DNA from: Clostridiales bacterium VE202-21
GTDB taxonomy: Bacteria; Bacillota; Clostridia; Lachnospirales; Lachnospiraceae
DNA: 64,000 bases
Assembly: GCA_000509105.1 (NCBI GenBank)
Contig: BAIF02000031.1
Span: 1 to 64,000 of the forward strand
Direction of reading: 5' to 3'
In this document: positions 43,342 to 52,965 of the stretch, piece by piece
How the letters are laid out: each line of letters starts with the position of its first letter
Position numbering within the stretch: the stretch's first letter is position 1
Notes under the pieces: generated by a model
What the model saw: the letters and a program-made list of their open reading frames with translations, nothing else
What the model was told of the DNA's origin: nothing
Database searches by the model: none
Program-made: the position numbers and the translations under genes

Positions 43342-45084
43342 ATGAGCCAGAAAGTAGAGAATCTGCTGAACCTTGCATTAGATGCTACGGAAGAAGAACG
43401 CGTCAGGTCACTGGAGCTGGAGGTGGGATATAACCCGATTGAAAGAGAATGGGATCTGGTGATTAAGTATTCGGGTTCCCTTGATCCGGTGAGAGCGCTG
43501 GCAACGTCTGTGACGGAACTTGCAAATGAGTATGCGATTATCACAGTACGGGAATCTGTGATTGACAGGCTAGCATCTATTCCCCAGATAGAGTATATTG
43601 AAAAACCAAAGAGGCTGTTTTTTCAGGTGGCGAACGGAAAGAGAGTTTCCTGCATCAATCCGGTGCAGCGAACTCCTTTTTCTTTGCTCGGAAGCGGCGT
43701 GCTGACCGCCGTAATAGACAGTGGAATTGATTATGCCAACGAGGACTTCAGAAATCCGGATGGAACGACGAGAATACGGGCGTTGTGGGATCAGACGATT
43801 CCAGGAAGTCCGCCGCAAGGCTATGCCATCGGTACGGAATATACACAGGAGCAGATTAACGAGGCGCTTGCACAGGATTCCAGAGCGGCGCAGGAGCGGA
43901 TTGTGCCAAGCAGAGATACATCCGGTCATGGGACCGCGGTAGCAGGCATTGCAGCGGGCAACGGCGCCGGCAGTCCCGGACGGCAGTATGCGGGGGTGGC
44001 GCCTGCCAGTGATCTGCTGGTTGTCAAGCTGGGAATTCCCCGGGATGAAGGCTTTCCCAGAACAACGGAACTAATGCTGGGGGTAGATTATGCGGTTCGC
44101 AAAGCCCTGGAATACCAGATGCCTGTAGCCGTGAATATCAGTTTCGGAAATACATATGGTTCCCACGACGGAACCTCCCTGCTGGAGCGCTTTCTGGATG
44201 ATATATCTAATTTCTGGAAGTGTGCAATCTGCGTGGGCAGTGGGAATGAAGGAACCAGCGCCGGCCACACCTCCGGAAGGCTGACCGAGAATGTGGAAGA
44301 AAGTGTGCAGCTGGGAGTACAGGCTAACGAGCCCACGGTCAATGTGCAGCTCTGGAAATCCTATGTGGATACAGTGGATATCTCTCTGGTCAGCCCGTCG
44401 GGGGTGCGGGTGGGGCCGATTCAGGATATCCTTGGCTCTCAGCGCTTTATCCTGGGAAATACAGAGATACTTCTATATTATGGGGAACCGAAACCGTACA
44501 GCGTCAAACAGGAAATATTTATTGACTTCCTGCCCAGGCAGACCTATATAGACAGCGGTGTATGGCAGATCATCTTATCTCCGCGCAGGGTGGTTACGGG
44601 AGAATATGAGATGTGGCTGCCCAGTCAGAGCGCACTGAATATAGGCACCGGGTTTTTATTTCCAAAGAGTGATACGACGCTCACCATACCCTCCACGGCG
44701 CTCCGGGTGATAACTGTGGGGGCATATAATGGTCTGACTTTCAGCTATGCAGACTTTTCGGGCCGAGGGCCGGCGGCGCTCTATGAGTATGCCACGGTGC
44801 CAAAGCCGGATCTCGTGGCTCCGGGAGTCAATGTGACATCTGTGGTGCCCGGCGGAGGATATGCGCAGTTTACTGGAACTTCATTTGCTGCGCCCTTTGT
44901 AACCGGCAGCGCGGCACTTCTGATGGAGTGGGGGATTGTGAAAGGGAATGACTCCTATTTGTATGGGGAGAAGGTGAAGGCCTATCTGCGGAGAGGGGCG
45001 AGAAAACTTCCGGGATTTGATCAGTGGCCGAATAACCAGATGGGGTATGGGGCGCTTTGTGTGCGGGATAGTATACCGCTATGA
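43342..45084 (+). CDS. Subtilase (S8) serine protease, Csp-like, 580 aa
   Basis: The catalytic triad is visible as Asp about 129 (VLTAVIDSGIDYANEDF), His about 196 (DTSGHGTAVAGIAAGNG) and Ser about 515 (GTSFAAPFVTGSAALL). Residues 1-90 form a prodomain-like region (VRALATSVTELANEYAIITV). A beta-rich insert of about 150 residues between 320 and 460 corresponds to the jelly-roll found in clostridial Csp proteases. There is no signal peptide. Csp proteins process the cortex hydrolase pro-SleC during spore germination; many Lachnospiraceae carry several members of unproven role. AAAAGGAG precedes the start. Confidence 0.88.
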   Translation: MSQKVENLLNLALDATEEERVRSLELEVGYNPIEREWDLVIKYSGSLDPVRALATSVTELANEYAIITVRESVIDRLASIPQIEYIEKPKRLFFQVANGKRVSCINPVQRTPFSLLGSGVLTAVIDSGIDYANEDFRNPDGTTRIRALWDQTIPGSPPQGYAIGTEYTQEQINEALAQDSRAAQERIVPSRDTSGHGTAVAGIAAGNGAGSPGRQYAGVAPASDLLVVKLGIPRDEGFPRTTELMLGVDYAVRKALEYQMPVAVNISFGNTYGSHDGTSLLERFLDDISNFWKCAICVGSGNEGTSAGHTSGRLTENVEESVQLGVQANEPTVNVQLWKSYVDTVDISLVSPSGVRVGPIQDILGSQRFILGNTEILLYYGEPKPYSVKQEIFIDFLPRQTYIDSGVWQIILSPRRVVTGEYEMWLPSQSALNIGTGFLFPKSDTTLTIPSTALRVITVGAYNGLTFSYADFSGRGPAALYEYATVPKPDLVAPGVNVTSVVPGGGYAQFTGTSFAAPFVTGSAALLMEWGIVKGNDSYLYGEKVKAYLRRGARKLPGFDQWPNNQMGYGALCVRDSIPL

Positions 45085-45445
45085 TATACAATATGCACCT
45101 TATTCTTATGTGAAAGATATGAAGGATTTTATAGGTAAAGTAAGCCGGCTAAATAAAACCAATACGATAGTTTGTGATATAAATAGTTGAGTTTCATCCG
45201 AACGATCAGAAAATGAAGAAAATTTGTTTATACTCTAATAATTAGGTTCGATGAAGATCAGTCTATTAAGGCTGATCTTTTCTTAAATTAAAAGCCCTTC
45301 CGGTATAGCGCACACCCATAAAGAAGTAATACTTTCAATAATTTCCTCAAGGAGTTTTAAATCGTTTATTTCACAACGTCATTGACAAGACGAAAAACTA
45401 TCTATATAATTAAACTTAGAGTTTAATTATTGTATGGAGGAAAAC
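45085..45445 (+). other. Intergenic region with terminator and tetR promoter/operator
   Basis: AAGATCAG (45254-45261) pairs with CTGATCTT (45272-45279), followed by TTTTCTT: a terminator for the subtilase gene. The tetR promoter is TTGACA (45382-45387), 17 bp, TATAAT (45405-45410), a perfect consensus. TAATTAAACT-TAG-AGTTTAATTA (45407-45429) is a perfect palindrome with 3-nt centre covering the -10 and start site, the natural TetR operator. Positions 45100-45180 hold an unsupported remnant-like frame. Confidence 0.72.
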
Positions 45446-46090
45446 ATGGGACGAAGAAAGAAAGAGCCTAGAAGCGTACACAGGGAAAACATAGTATCTG
45501 CGGCATCTGCACTATTTATGGAAAAAGGCATTGCCGCGACTTCTATGGACGATATAGCGAAAGCCGCCGGATACAGCAAAGCAACATTGTATGTATATTT
45601 TGAAAATAAAGAGGAGATAGTCGGCATTTTAGTATTAAACAGTATGAAAAAACTTTATGACTATATATCCGCTGCTTTGGCGCAGCATGAAAGCACAGAA
45701 ACAAGATACAGCTTTATCTGTCGAAGCCTGGTACAGTATCAGGAAGAATTTCCTTTTTATTTTAAAATGGTGTTGGACAAAATCAACATTGATTTTGAAA
45801 GCCAAGACTATTTGCCGGAAGAAAAGGAAACATATCAAATTGGGGAAGAAATCAATGAGAAAATAAAAGATTTTTTATTGTCCGGTATGGAAAAAGGGGA
45901 TTTACGGAGTGATTTGGAAATAATGCCTGCTATCTTTAGTTTTTGGGGTATGCTTTCCGGAACCATTCAGCTTGCCGTAAACAAAGAAGAATATATTAAA
46001 AAGTCAATGGGTTTATCTAAAAAGCAGTTTTTGGAATATGGGTTTTCACTTATCTATCATTCGATTGCAACTAAGGAGAAAAGATTATGA
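45446..46090 (+). CDS. TetR/AcrR-family transcriptional regulator, 214 aa
   Basis: N-terminal helix-turn-helix ENIVSAASALFMEKGIAATSMDDIAKAAGYSKATLYVYFENKEEI, then an all-helical ligand domain with FMVLDK and FWGMLSGTIQLAVNKEEYIKKSMG segments. The start at 45446 follows GGAGG; the first codon of the open frame (45434) overlaps the presumed operator. It is the first gene of an operon with an FMN reductase and an FMN-binding protein and very likely represses that operon through the palindrome at 45407-45429. Inducer unknown; related operons respond to redox-active or toxic small molecules. Confidence 0.93.
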   Translation: MGRRKKEPRSVHRENIVSAASALFMEKGIAATSMDDIAKAAGYSKATLYVYFENKEEIVGILVLNSMKKLYDYISAALAQHESTETRYSFICRSLVQYQEEFPFYFKMVLDKINIDFESQDYLPEEKETYQIGEEINEKIKDFLLSGMEKGDLRSDLEIMPAIFSFWGMLSGTIQLAVNKEEYIKKSMGLSKKQFLEYGFSLIYHSIATKEKRL

Positions 46091-46653
46091 GAAAAAATGC
46101 GCTTGCTATTTTAGGTAGTCCTCATGCAAATGGAACAACAGCAGCCATGTTAGATTTGGCAATTCATAAAGCGGAACAAGTGGGATATGCTGTAACAAAA
46201 ATCAAACTGTATGAAAAGAAAATTTCTTTTTGCACAGGTTGCCGCGCTTGCATGGACACACATATTTGCATACAGAAAGATGACATGCAGGAAATTGCTG
46301 CGCTATTACATGAGTGCCAGCTTGTTATCCTTGCCGCCCCTGTTTATTGGGCAAATGTTCCGGCTCCTGTCAAAAATATGTTTGACCGATTATTGGGAAC
46401 CGCTATGGAAGAAACAGATACATTTCCTAAACCACGTTTACAGGGCAAGAAATATTTGATTTTAACTTCCTGCAATACTCCTGCCCCTTTTTCATGGATA
46501 TTCGGACAGAGCAGAGGGGCAATCCGCAATATGGACGAATTTTTCAAGACCGCAGGCATGAAACCGATAGGAAAAGTGGTGCGTGCAAATGCAAAGAATA
46601 AGAAAGAACTCCCTAAGCGGACAATGAAAAAGATTGAGAGGTGTCTGAAATAA
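46087..46653 (+). CDS. NAD(P)H-dependent FMN reductase / flavodoxin-fold oxidoreductase, 188 aa
   Basis: Flavodoxin-like fold with the FMN phosphate loop ILGSPHANGTTAAMLD at the N-terminus, VILAAPVYWANVPAPVKNMFDRL in the middle and LTSCNTPAPFSWIFGQSRGAIRN later. CTGCRACMDTHICIQKDDM has three Cys in a pattern like iron-sulfur flavoproteins, so it may bind a cluster or use thiols. It overlaps tetR by ATGA. The partner gene downstream encodes an FMN-binding domain, so the operon handles flavin electron transfer. Confidence 0.9.
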   Translation: MRKNALAILGSPHANGTTAAMLDLAIHKAEQVGYAVTKIKLYEKKISFCTGCRACMDTHICIQKDDMQEIAALLHECQLVILAAPVYWANVPAPVKNMFDRLLGTAMEETDTFPKPRLQGKKYLILTSCNTPAPFSWIFGQSRGAIRNMDEFFKTAGMKPIGKVVRANAKNKKELPKRTMKKIERCLK

Positions 46654-46675
46654 AATATTCCGAAAGAGAATCCTA

Positions 46676-47070
46676 TTGTTTGCAGTAATTTTGCTTTTCC
46701 TTATCGGTTTGGTTTTTACCGCAGTTTATTTGAAGAGTGTGGCAGACTATAAAAAGGCAGTAAGGGAAACTACTTTTAGCAACATAAATATTTCCAATGT
46801 TTCCGACGGAGTTTATGTTGGAGAATATGACGTGGATTTTTTTATGCCAAGGTGGAAGTAACCGTTCAGGACGGAGTAATTACAAATATTGATATTCTGG
46901 AGCATAAAAACGGACGTGGAAAATCCGCAGAAGTTGTTGCAGACAGAATCATGGAAGAACAGAAAATAGATGTTGACGCAGTATCAGGAGCAACAAATTC
47001 AAGCGTTGTCATAAAGAAAGCTGTCGAAAATGCCTACCTCGTGTACAAAATATCATTGTACATGAGGTAG
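46676..47070 (+). pseudogene. Membrane-anchored FMN-binding domain protein, frameshifted
   Basis: An N-terminal membrane helix (FAVILLFLIGLVFTAVYL) is followed by GVYVGEYDVDFF, and then the frame stops after a T7 run (about 46837-46844). Homology continues one frame earlier from about 46852: VEVTVQDGVITNIDILEHKNGRGKSAEVVADRI and VDAVSGATNSSVVIKKAVENA, the typical FMN_bind domain whose Thr in SGATNS carries covalent FMN in RnfG/NqrC proteins. One extra T would join them (DFFYAKVEVTV). The 5' start is unclear; TTG 46676 is the only option, since no ATG is in frame. The last dozen codons lie in the terminator hairpin. Confidence 0.75.
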
Positions 47071-47075
47071 GCATT
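47028..47075 (+). terminator. Terminator hairpin overlapping the end of the FMN-binding gene
   Basis: AAATGCCTACCTC (47028-47040) with TGTAC pairs with GTACATGAGGTAGGCATTT (47058-47075). It is nearly perfect over 18 bp. There is little T tract. Confidence 0.6.
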
Positions 47076-47392
47076 TCGCTCCCTGTTTGTCAGCCGTTAG
47101 ATTAGTGTCACTCTAATACTTCCTTATTGGCGTTCATCTTAGCCTGTTCCCTTTGTTTTTTATGTCAAAGAACCACTGATGAAAAGAGAATCTTAAAAAC
47201 AATTATAAAATAAATGGTCGAATATGCTCTTTTTGGGAGCGTTATTAATAACTATTGAACAACCGTCAATGATATAATAAACCAAAACTAAAGGCGAGCA
47301 TGTTCAAATCGAATCATTTTCAGACACAGAAACATACTTTCCTGACAAACAACGAACCAGAGATACAGTAAAAATAGATAAGGAGACAACAA
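47076..47392 (+). other. Intergenic region upstream of the GH2 gene
   Basis: AT-rich sequence without a supportable gene. A possible -10 TATAAT is at 47273-47278; I see no convincing -35 at the right distance. TTTTTGGGAGC and AATAACTATTGAAC contain no clear palindrome. Confidence 0.4.
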
Positions 47393-50121
47393 ATGAGATA
47401 TAATTTTGACAGAGAATGGAAGTTTTCACTTGGGGACTTTGGTATTTTACCGGAATCCATGTCGCATGGAGCCGTCTATGGTTTTTCAAAAGCCGGCGGG
47501 ATTACAGGCGCTGCGGCTCTGGAATTTGATGATTCGCTCTGGGAGACAGTGGATCTCCCCCATGACTGGCAGCACAGCCAGGACTTTGATCTTACTGCCC
47601 CCGCAGACCATGGATACCGCAGAGGGCTCAAAGGCTGGTACCGCAAAAAATTCTGTTTAGATGAATGTGACAAAGAGCGTTCACTCAGCCTGGTTTTTGA
47701 CGGAATTGCTGGCATAACTGATATATATCTGAACGGATGTAAGCTGTATCATAATGAAAGCCGCTACAATAGCTTTTATGTTGATATTACAGACATTGCG
47801 AATTACGGGAAGAAGCCGAATATTCTTGCAGTGGAGATTGACTGCAGCATCTGGGAGGGCTGGTGGTATGAAGGCTCTGGGATATACCGGCATGTCTGGC
47901 TGTTGAAGGAGCCTCTGGTACATCCGGTTTACAGCGGTATCTTTGTGCGGCCGGAACGGGTAAATGACGGCTGGAAGACGCATATAGAGGCCGAGCTTGA
48001 AAATGCATCCGGGGAAGAGCAGCGGTATCATTGCATCGTGGAACTGTGTGATGAGGATGGGAATGTACTTCCGGATATGCAATACAGCACAGAGGGAACG
48101 GCACAAGCGTTTGGGAGATTCAAGGTATGCTGTGAAATGGAAATAGAGGATCCCGTTTTGTGGGATATTGACCGCCCATATCTCTACCACTGTAAGGTGC
48201 GGCTGAAGGATGGGGAAAACATGGATGAAACAGACATCCCCTATGGTTACCGGATAATAAAAATCGATGCAGACAAGGGATTTTGGCTGAATGGGCGGAA
48301 GGTGAAGCTTCTGGGGACATGTAACCATCAGGATCATGCCGGAATCGGAGCCGCACTGCCGGATGAAGTTCAGAGATACCGTCTGAAAATTCTAAAGGAT
48401 ATGGGCTGTAATGCCTATCGGTGCGTCCACCATAACCCAACACCGGAACTGCTTGACCTATGTGACCGGATGGGAATTCTGGTGATGGATGAAAACCGGA
48501 CATTCAGTACGGCGGAGGACGCAATGCGGCGGCTTAGGGGGATGGTGCGGCGGGACAGGAACCATCCGTGCGTTGTCATATATTCCGTATTTAATGAGGA
48601 ACCGCTGCAGGGCACCGCAAAGGGAAGAAAGATAGCAGAAAGGATGACGGCCCAAATAAAAGTGCTCGATCCGGACCGCCCCGTACTGGGTGCGTTTAAC
48701 GGCGGTTATATGGAGGAAGAAGGGGCAGCCACAGTATTTGACATCACAGGTATTAATTATTATACGGACAGTTACGATGCTTTTCATAAAAAATTCCCGC
48801 AGCAGCCGGTTGCAGCGTCTGAATTAGTGTCCGCATTTTCTACAAGAGATACTTACAGAGATAATGAGGAGGAACAGGTATTCAGCAATTATGATGAAAA
48901 AACGGCTCCCTGGGGAGAAACAGTGCGGGCAGCCAATGAGTCCGTTTTATCCAGAGACTTTATTATGGGGATGTTTGTATGGACCGGATTTGATTACCGG
49001 GGGGAACCCTCTCCTTATGAATGGCCGAGTGTAAGCTCTCATTTCGGAATGATAGATACCTGTGGATTTCCCAAGGATACTTATTATCTATACCAGGCCT
49101 GCTGGAAGAATCAGACAGTACTCCATATTCTGCCGCATTGGAACCACAAAAGAGGAGAGACAGTACGGGTGATGACTTTCAGTAATTGTGAGGAAGTGGA
49201 ACTCTTCTTGAATGGGCGGTCTATGGGCAGAAAGAAAAATGAGATATATGAACAGTGCGCCTGGGAGCTTGAATTTGAGCCGGGAACGCTGCGTGCGGAA
49301 GGTATATCTCAGAAAAGCAGGTTATAGAGGCAGAACGTAAAACCGCAGGGGAAGCCGTTTCAATCCGGGTAGAATCCAATCGCAATTATGTGAATTACAG
49401 TACAAAGGATGCGCTGATATTAAACATATCGGCGGTTGATGCGAAAGGGGAAGTCCAGCCTTCGGAGGAGGGATATATAAAGGCGGCCGTTTCGGGGGCG
49501 AAGCTGCTCGGGGCAGGTAACGGCGATCCGAACAATCATGACCGTGAGGAAGACGGGCGGGTCAGGTTATTCCGCGGACGCTGTCAGATCATACTGCAGG
49601 CCGAGGATCAGGAGTACCTGCAGGTAACATTAGTTTCTGAGAAATTGGGGGAGTACACCGGAAAGTGGGAGATCCGCAGAGCGGAAGACGAAAAAGAAAT
49701 ATTGAGTGTGGATGCGGTGTTTGTGGGCGGCTGGAGGATGTCTCATAAAGCAGTGAGGGAAAAACCGGATCTGCACCTGAGTATGGATAAGTCTGATATG
49801 AACACGCTGGAACCTGTTGAATTCGAGGGAAAGGCACAGTCACAGTTATCCGGAAAAGACGGTTGGTACTGCCTATACCGGTCGACAGAGATTTCGCAAA
49901 AGGACGCTGGAAAAACCCTATGCTTTCACAAGGCGGCAGGCGATGTTGAAGTGTATCTGGGGGAGGAATGTCTGGCCCGAAAAACCTTTGTAATGCCCGG
50001 TGAACTGACGGTAACAATTCCAAGTCGGGCCGGGGAAAACTGTGTGCTGTCCGTGATTGTAAGAAATACGGCGGCGGACCGGAAAGCGGGAATATTCGAA
50101 CCGGTGTTATTGATTCCATGA
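47393..50121 (+). pseudogene. Glycoside hydrolase family 2 (beta-galactosidase type), frameshifted near the C-terminus
   Basis: About 910 residues in total. A sugar-binding domain (LPHDWQHSQDFDL, GWYRKKFCLDE, GIAGITDIYLNGCKL) and the TIM barrel are intact: the acid/base Glu is in VIYSVFNEEPLQG, the nucleophile Glu probably in QPVAASELVSAF, with GMFVWTGFDYRGEPSPYEWPS. The frame stops at 49327, but IEAERKTAGEAVSIRVESNRNYVNYSTKDALILNISAVD continues one frame earlier and carries the C-terminal Ig-like domains. One missing A in the AAAA run around 49311 explains the break. No signal peptide, so it is cytoplasmic. The catalytic part is complete, so a truncated product might still act. Exact substrate unknown. 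Confidence 0.87.
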
Positions 50122-50189
50122 CGGATATACAGAAGCTCCGAAAAACTGCAAAATTCCATCTGATTGTGTTAGAATAGAGAAAGATAAAA

Positions 50190-50225
50190 GTTACTATACA
50201 CGGCCTATGGGGCGTGCATAGTAAC
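50190..50225 (+). repeat. GTTACTAT hairpin repeat, copy 2
   Basis: GTTACTATACACGGCC, TATG, GGGCGTGCATAGTAAC: a near-perfect hairpin of about 16 bp. It is the best-paired of the three copies and lies 28 bp upstream of the double-NUDIX start codon. Confidence 0.6.
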
Positions 50226-50252
50226 AGATAAAATCAGATGGGAGATGGAAAA

Positions 50253-51272
50253 ATGTTTAAATTGAGTACATTATGTTATATTGAAAAAGATAACCGTTAC
50301 CTGATGCTGCACCGGACCGTGAAAGAGAATGATGTGAATAAGGATAAATGGATCGGTGTGGGCGGGCATTTCGAGGACAGGGAGAGCCCGGAGGAATGCC
50401 TGCTCAGAGAGGTTTGGGAAGAGACCGGCTTTATCCTGACCTCTTACAAATACCGTGGACTTGTTACCTTTGTGTATGGTGAAGACACGGTTGAATATAT
50501 GTCGTTGTATACTGCGGACGGCTTTACAGGCGAGCAGACTGCCTGCGATGAAGGGGAGCTGGAGTGGGTAGATAAGAAAGAAGTACTGGGCCTGAATCTA
50601 TGGGAAGGGGACAAGATTTTCTTCCGCCTTCTGGACGAGGGCAGAGAATTCTTTTCTCTTAAGCTAGTATATGATGAGACGGATACGCTCCAATATGCGG
50701 CGCTGGACGGAAAAGAGATGGAATTATTCGATATACTGAATCCCGACGGCAGTAAGACAGGGATTGTCAGGGAGCGGGGCGTTGCCCACAGAGAGGGCAG
50801 CCTTCATGCTGCCTCACATATATGGGTAGTGCGGAAAAAGGAAAAGGGCGGTTATGATGTTCTTCTGCAAAAACGCAGCGCTGTCAAAGATTCGAATGCC
50901 GGATGCTACGATATTTCATCTGCAGGACATGTGGCGGCAGGGGATGAATATTTGACTACTGCGGTAAGAGAGCTTAAGGAGGAGCTTGGACTCCGGGCAG
51001 CGCCTAAAGATCTGAAGTTTATAGGTATTCACCATGGCGGGTTCGAGGACGTATTCTATGGCATGCCTTTCAAAGATGACGAGCTCAGCGCCGTGTATGT
51101 GTACAGTGAACCTGTGGACGTCGAGGGACTGAGGCTGCAGCAGGAAGAGGTGGAAGAAGTGATATGGATGGATTACGGCGATTGCCGCAGGGGGATCCTG
51201 GACGGAACACTTAACAACTGTATTTATATAGAAGAGTTCGAGATGGTAGGAAAATATCTTGGAGTGCTGTAG
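50253..51272 (+). CDS. Double NUDIX-domain hydrolase, 339 aa
   Basis: Two NUDIX domains in one chain. The first (residues about 1-150) has GGHFEDRESPEECLLREVWEETGF, a perfect NUDIX box of the MutT/MutX 8-oxo-dGTP diphosphatase kind. The second (about 160-335) begins ELFDILNPDGSKTGIVRERGVAHREGSLH and has AGHVAAGDEYLTTAVRELKEELGL, the box form of the YfcD/IDI-like group, in which Asp replaces the first Glu. The start at 50253 is preceded by GGGAGATGG. A fusion of a mutagen-sanitising and an IDI-like domain suggests one polypeptide cleaning two nucleotide or diphosphate substrates. No operon partners. Confidence 0.9.
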   Translation: MFKLSTLCYIEKDNRYLMLHRTVKENDVNKDKWIGVGGHFEDRESPEECLLREVWEETGFILTSYKYRGLVTFVYGEDTVEYMSLYTADGFTGEQTACDEGELEWVDKKEVLGLNLWEGDKIFFRLLDEGREFFSLKLVYDETDTLQYAALDGKEMELFDILNPDGSKTGIVRERGVAHREGSLHAASHIWVVRKKEKGGYDVLLQKRSAVKDSNAGCYDISSAGHVAAGDEYLTTAVRELKEELGLRAAPKDLKFIGIHHGGFEDVFYGMPFKDDELSAVYVYSEPVDVEGLRLQQEEVEEVIWMDYGDCRRGILDGTLNNCIYIEEFEMVGKYLGVL

Positions 51273-51352
51273 CTGCCGGGGACTCCGACCTCCGTCAGAC
51301 CGTACCGTGCAGCGGCCTGACGGGGGATGATATCTGTATGATCCGTTTCGCT

Positions 51353-52144
51353 CTAACAGAGAATCAATCCCGGATTGATCTTTTCTAATTTTTCTTTTTT
51401 ATCTGGATCCAATTCATTATCAGTCAGAATGTAGTCAAAATCTGAAAGCTCCGCGTATTTTACAAAGCTGTTTCCGGCAAATTTTGTGTGATCCGCCATA
51501 AGAAAGGAGCAGCTGCTCTGCTCACGGAAGGTTCTTTTCAGCGCAGCATCCAGCTCATCCGTAGTGGTGATGCCAAAATCCAGTGAACAGAACATCGTAC
51601 CTACAAAGCTTTTATCCACATGATAATGCCTGCAGAATTCTATGGTCGAAAGGTCGAGAGTACCGCCGATCTGCTCCTGATAAGTTCCGGGCGCAACAAT
51701 GAGCCTGATTTTCCGGTTGGTGCTGAGCTGCTGGATGGCAGAGAGGGAATTCGTAATCAGCGTGGCGTGGATGTCAGGAAAGTATTTTATAAGCTGGATG
51801 GTGGTGGTGCCTGAATCCAGGAAAATGGTGTCGCCTTCTTTTATAAAGCTGGCGGCCTTTTTTCCGATTGATTGTTTGTACTGCCTCATTTTTTCATTGC
51901 GGGACGAAAAATTCGGAACCACTGCTCTGTTTTTACATAGATGGGCGCCGCCGTAGTGGGTCTCCAGGATTCCCTGCCTGGCAAAGAAGTGAAGGTCCCG
52001 ACGGATTGTCATGGGAGAGACGGAAAATGCATGTGACAGTTCATTGACAGACACCTCCCCATTTTCCTCCAGGATCTGCAGAATTTTCTGGCGCCGTCCG
52101 ATTCCGTCAAGATTTGTTTGATCTGGTTTGTTTTGATGATTCAT
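51353..52144 (-). CDS. DeoR/GlpR-family transcriptional regulator, 263 aa
   Basis: N-terminal winged helix RRQKILQILEENGEVSVNELSHAFSVSPMTIRRDLHFFARQGILETHYGGA, the DeoR signature. The C-terminal DeoRC sensor domain (GDTIFLDSGTTTIQLIKYFP, LITNSLSAIQQL, FVGTMFCSLDFGITTTDELDAALKRT, VKYAELSDFDYILTDNELD) typically binds a sugar phosphate. The start at 52144 follows AAAGGAG. It is divergent from a HAD phosphatase gene; the shared spacer contains repeated AAACAT and ATGTTT elements. It probably controls both, with a phosphosugar as signal. Confidence 0.93.
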   Translation of the reverse strand: MNHQNKPDQTNLDGIGRRQKILQILEENGEVSVNELSHAFSVSPMTIRRDLHFFARQGILETHYGGAHLCKNRAVVPNFSSRNEKMRQYKQSIGKKAASFIKEGDTIFLDSGTTTIQLIKYFPDIHATLITNSLSAIQQLSTNRKIRLIVAPGTYQEQIGGTLDLSTIEFCRHYHVDKSFVGTMFCSLDFGITTTDELDAALKRTFREQSSCSFLMADHTKFAGNSFVKYAELSDFDYILTDNELDPDKKEKLEKINPGLILC

Positions 52145-52176
52145 AGCACATAATCTCCTTTGAAAATGGATGAATA

Positions 52177-52204
52177 AAACATAAATAAACATTAATAAAT
52201 GTTT
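52177..52204. promoter_or_regulatory. Possible DeoR operators between the divergent genes
   Basis: AAACAT at 52177-52182 and 52187-52192 (10 bp apart) and its complement ATGTTT at 52199-52204. Repeated AT-rich half sites of this type, in direct and inverted order, are usual for DeoR-family regulators. Confidence 0.4.
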
Positions 52205-52263
52205 CTATATGTGTTATTATAAACCTGTAACAAACAGAAAGCAAGGCAGGAGGAACAGGAGAT

Positions 52264-52905
52264 TTGAAATATGACGCAGTGATTTTTGACGTAGATGGAA
52301 CTTTAATTGATACGGAGAATACGATTTTACTGTCTTTACAGCACATGCTGCTGCGGATGACGGGGAAAATGTACCGGCCTGAGGAACTCTATTTTGCTTT
52401 GGGAATTCCAGGCGCCAGGGCCCTGGAGCTGCTTGAGCTAGAGGAGGCGGACAAAGCGATGAAGATGTGGCTGGACTACAGCGCCAGATATGAATTTCTC
52501 CAAAAACCTTTCCAGAGAATTCCTGAAACACTGCAGCGCCTGAAAGACGCAGGCCTCAGATTAGGGATCGTAACTTCCAGGACCAGGGAAGAGTTTAAGA
52601 AGAGCGTGGAAAGATATGATTTTGTCCGGAAACTTGAAGTCATCATCTGTGCGGATGACACGAAAAAACATAAACCGGATGCGGAGCCACTTCTTGCGGC
52701 GCTGGAAAAGCTTGATCTTGCACCCTCCCGTGCGCTGTATGTGGGAGATTCCACGTACGACATGGCTTGTGCCAAGGCAGCAGGGGTCCACGGGGCACTG
52801 GCGCTTTGGGGGGCTCACGAGACGGAAAAGATCCCTTCTGTATACCGTCTGGCGGATCCGGAGGACATTACAAGGATTTTGCTGCAGATGAAGGAAGTTT
52901 CTTAA
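52264..52905 (+). CDS. HAD-superfamily phosphatase (PGP/beta-PGM-like), 213 aa
   Basis: Motif I is VIFDVDGTLIDTENT (nucleophile Asp). Motif II is LGIVTSRTREEFKKS, motif III the Lys in KKHKPDAEPLLAAL, and motif IV YVGDSTYDMACAKAAG. Between I and II lies the helical cap of the phosphoglycolate phosphatase/beta-phosphoglucomutase group. The start is TTG at 52264 with AGGAGGAACAGGAGA in front. It likely hydrolyses a small phosphorylated metabolite; the divergent DeoR regulator suggests a phosphosugar. Confidence 0.88.
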   Translation: MKYDAVIFDVDGTLIDTENTILLSLQHMLLRMTGKMYRPEELYFALGIPGARALELLELEEADKAMKMWLDYSARYEFLQKPFQRIPETLQRLKDAGLRLGIVTSRTREEFKKSVERYDFVRKLEVIICADDTKKHKPDAEPLLAALEKLDLAPSRALYVGDSTYDMACAKAAGVHGALALWGAHETEKIPSVYRLADPEDITRILLQMKEVS

Positions 52906-52965
52906 TACACCTACCTGGATGGAGGCGTCTGCCGGAATGTGTTGCAGGAAGTGTCTGTCCTGTAG

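Noticed and set aside
45085-45190. Short frame ending KTNTIVCDINS after the subtilase gene
   Set aside because: Perhaps a gene remnant, but there is no convincing start or ribosome site and no recognisable family in about 35 codons.
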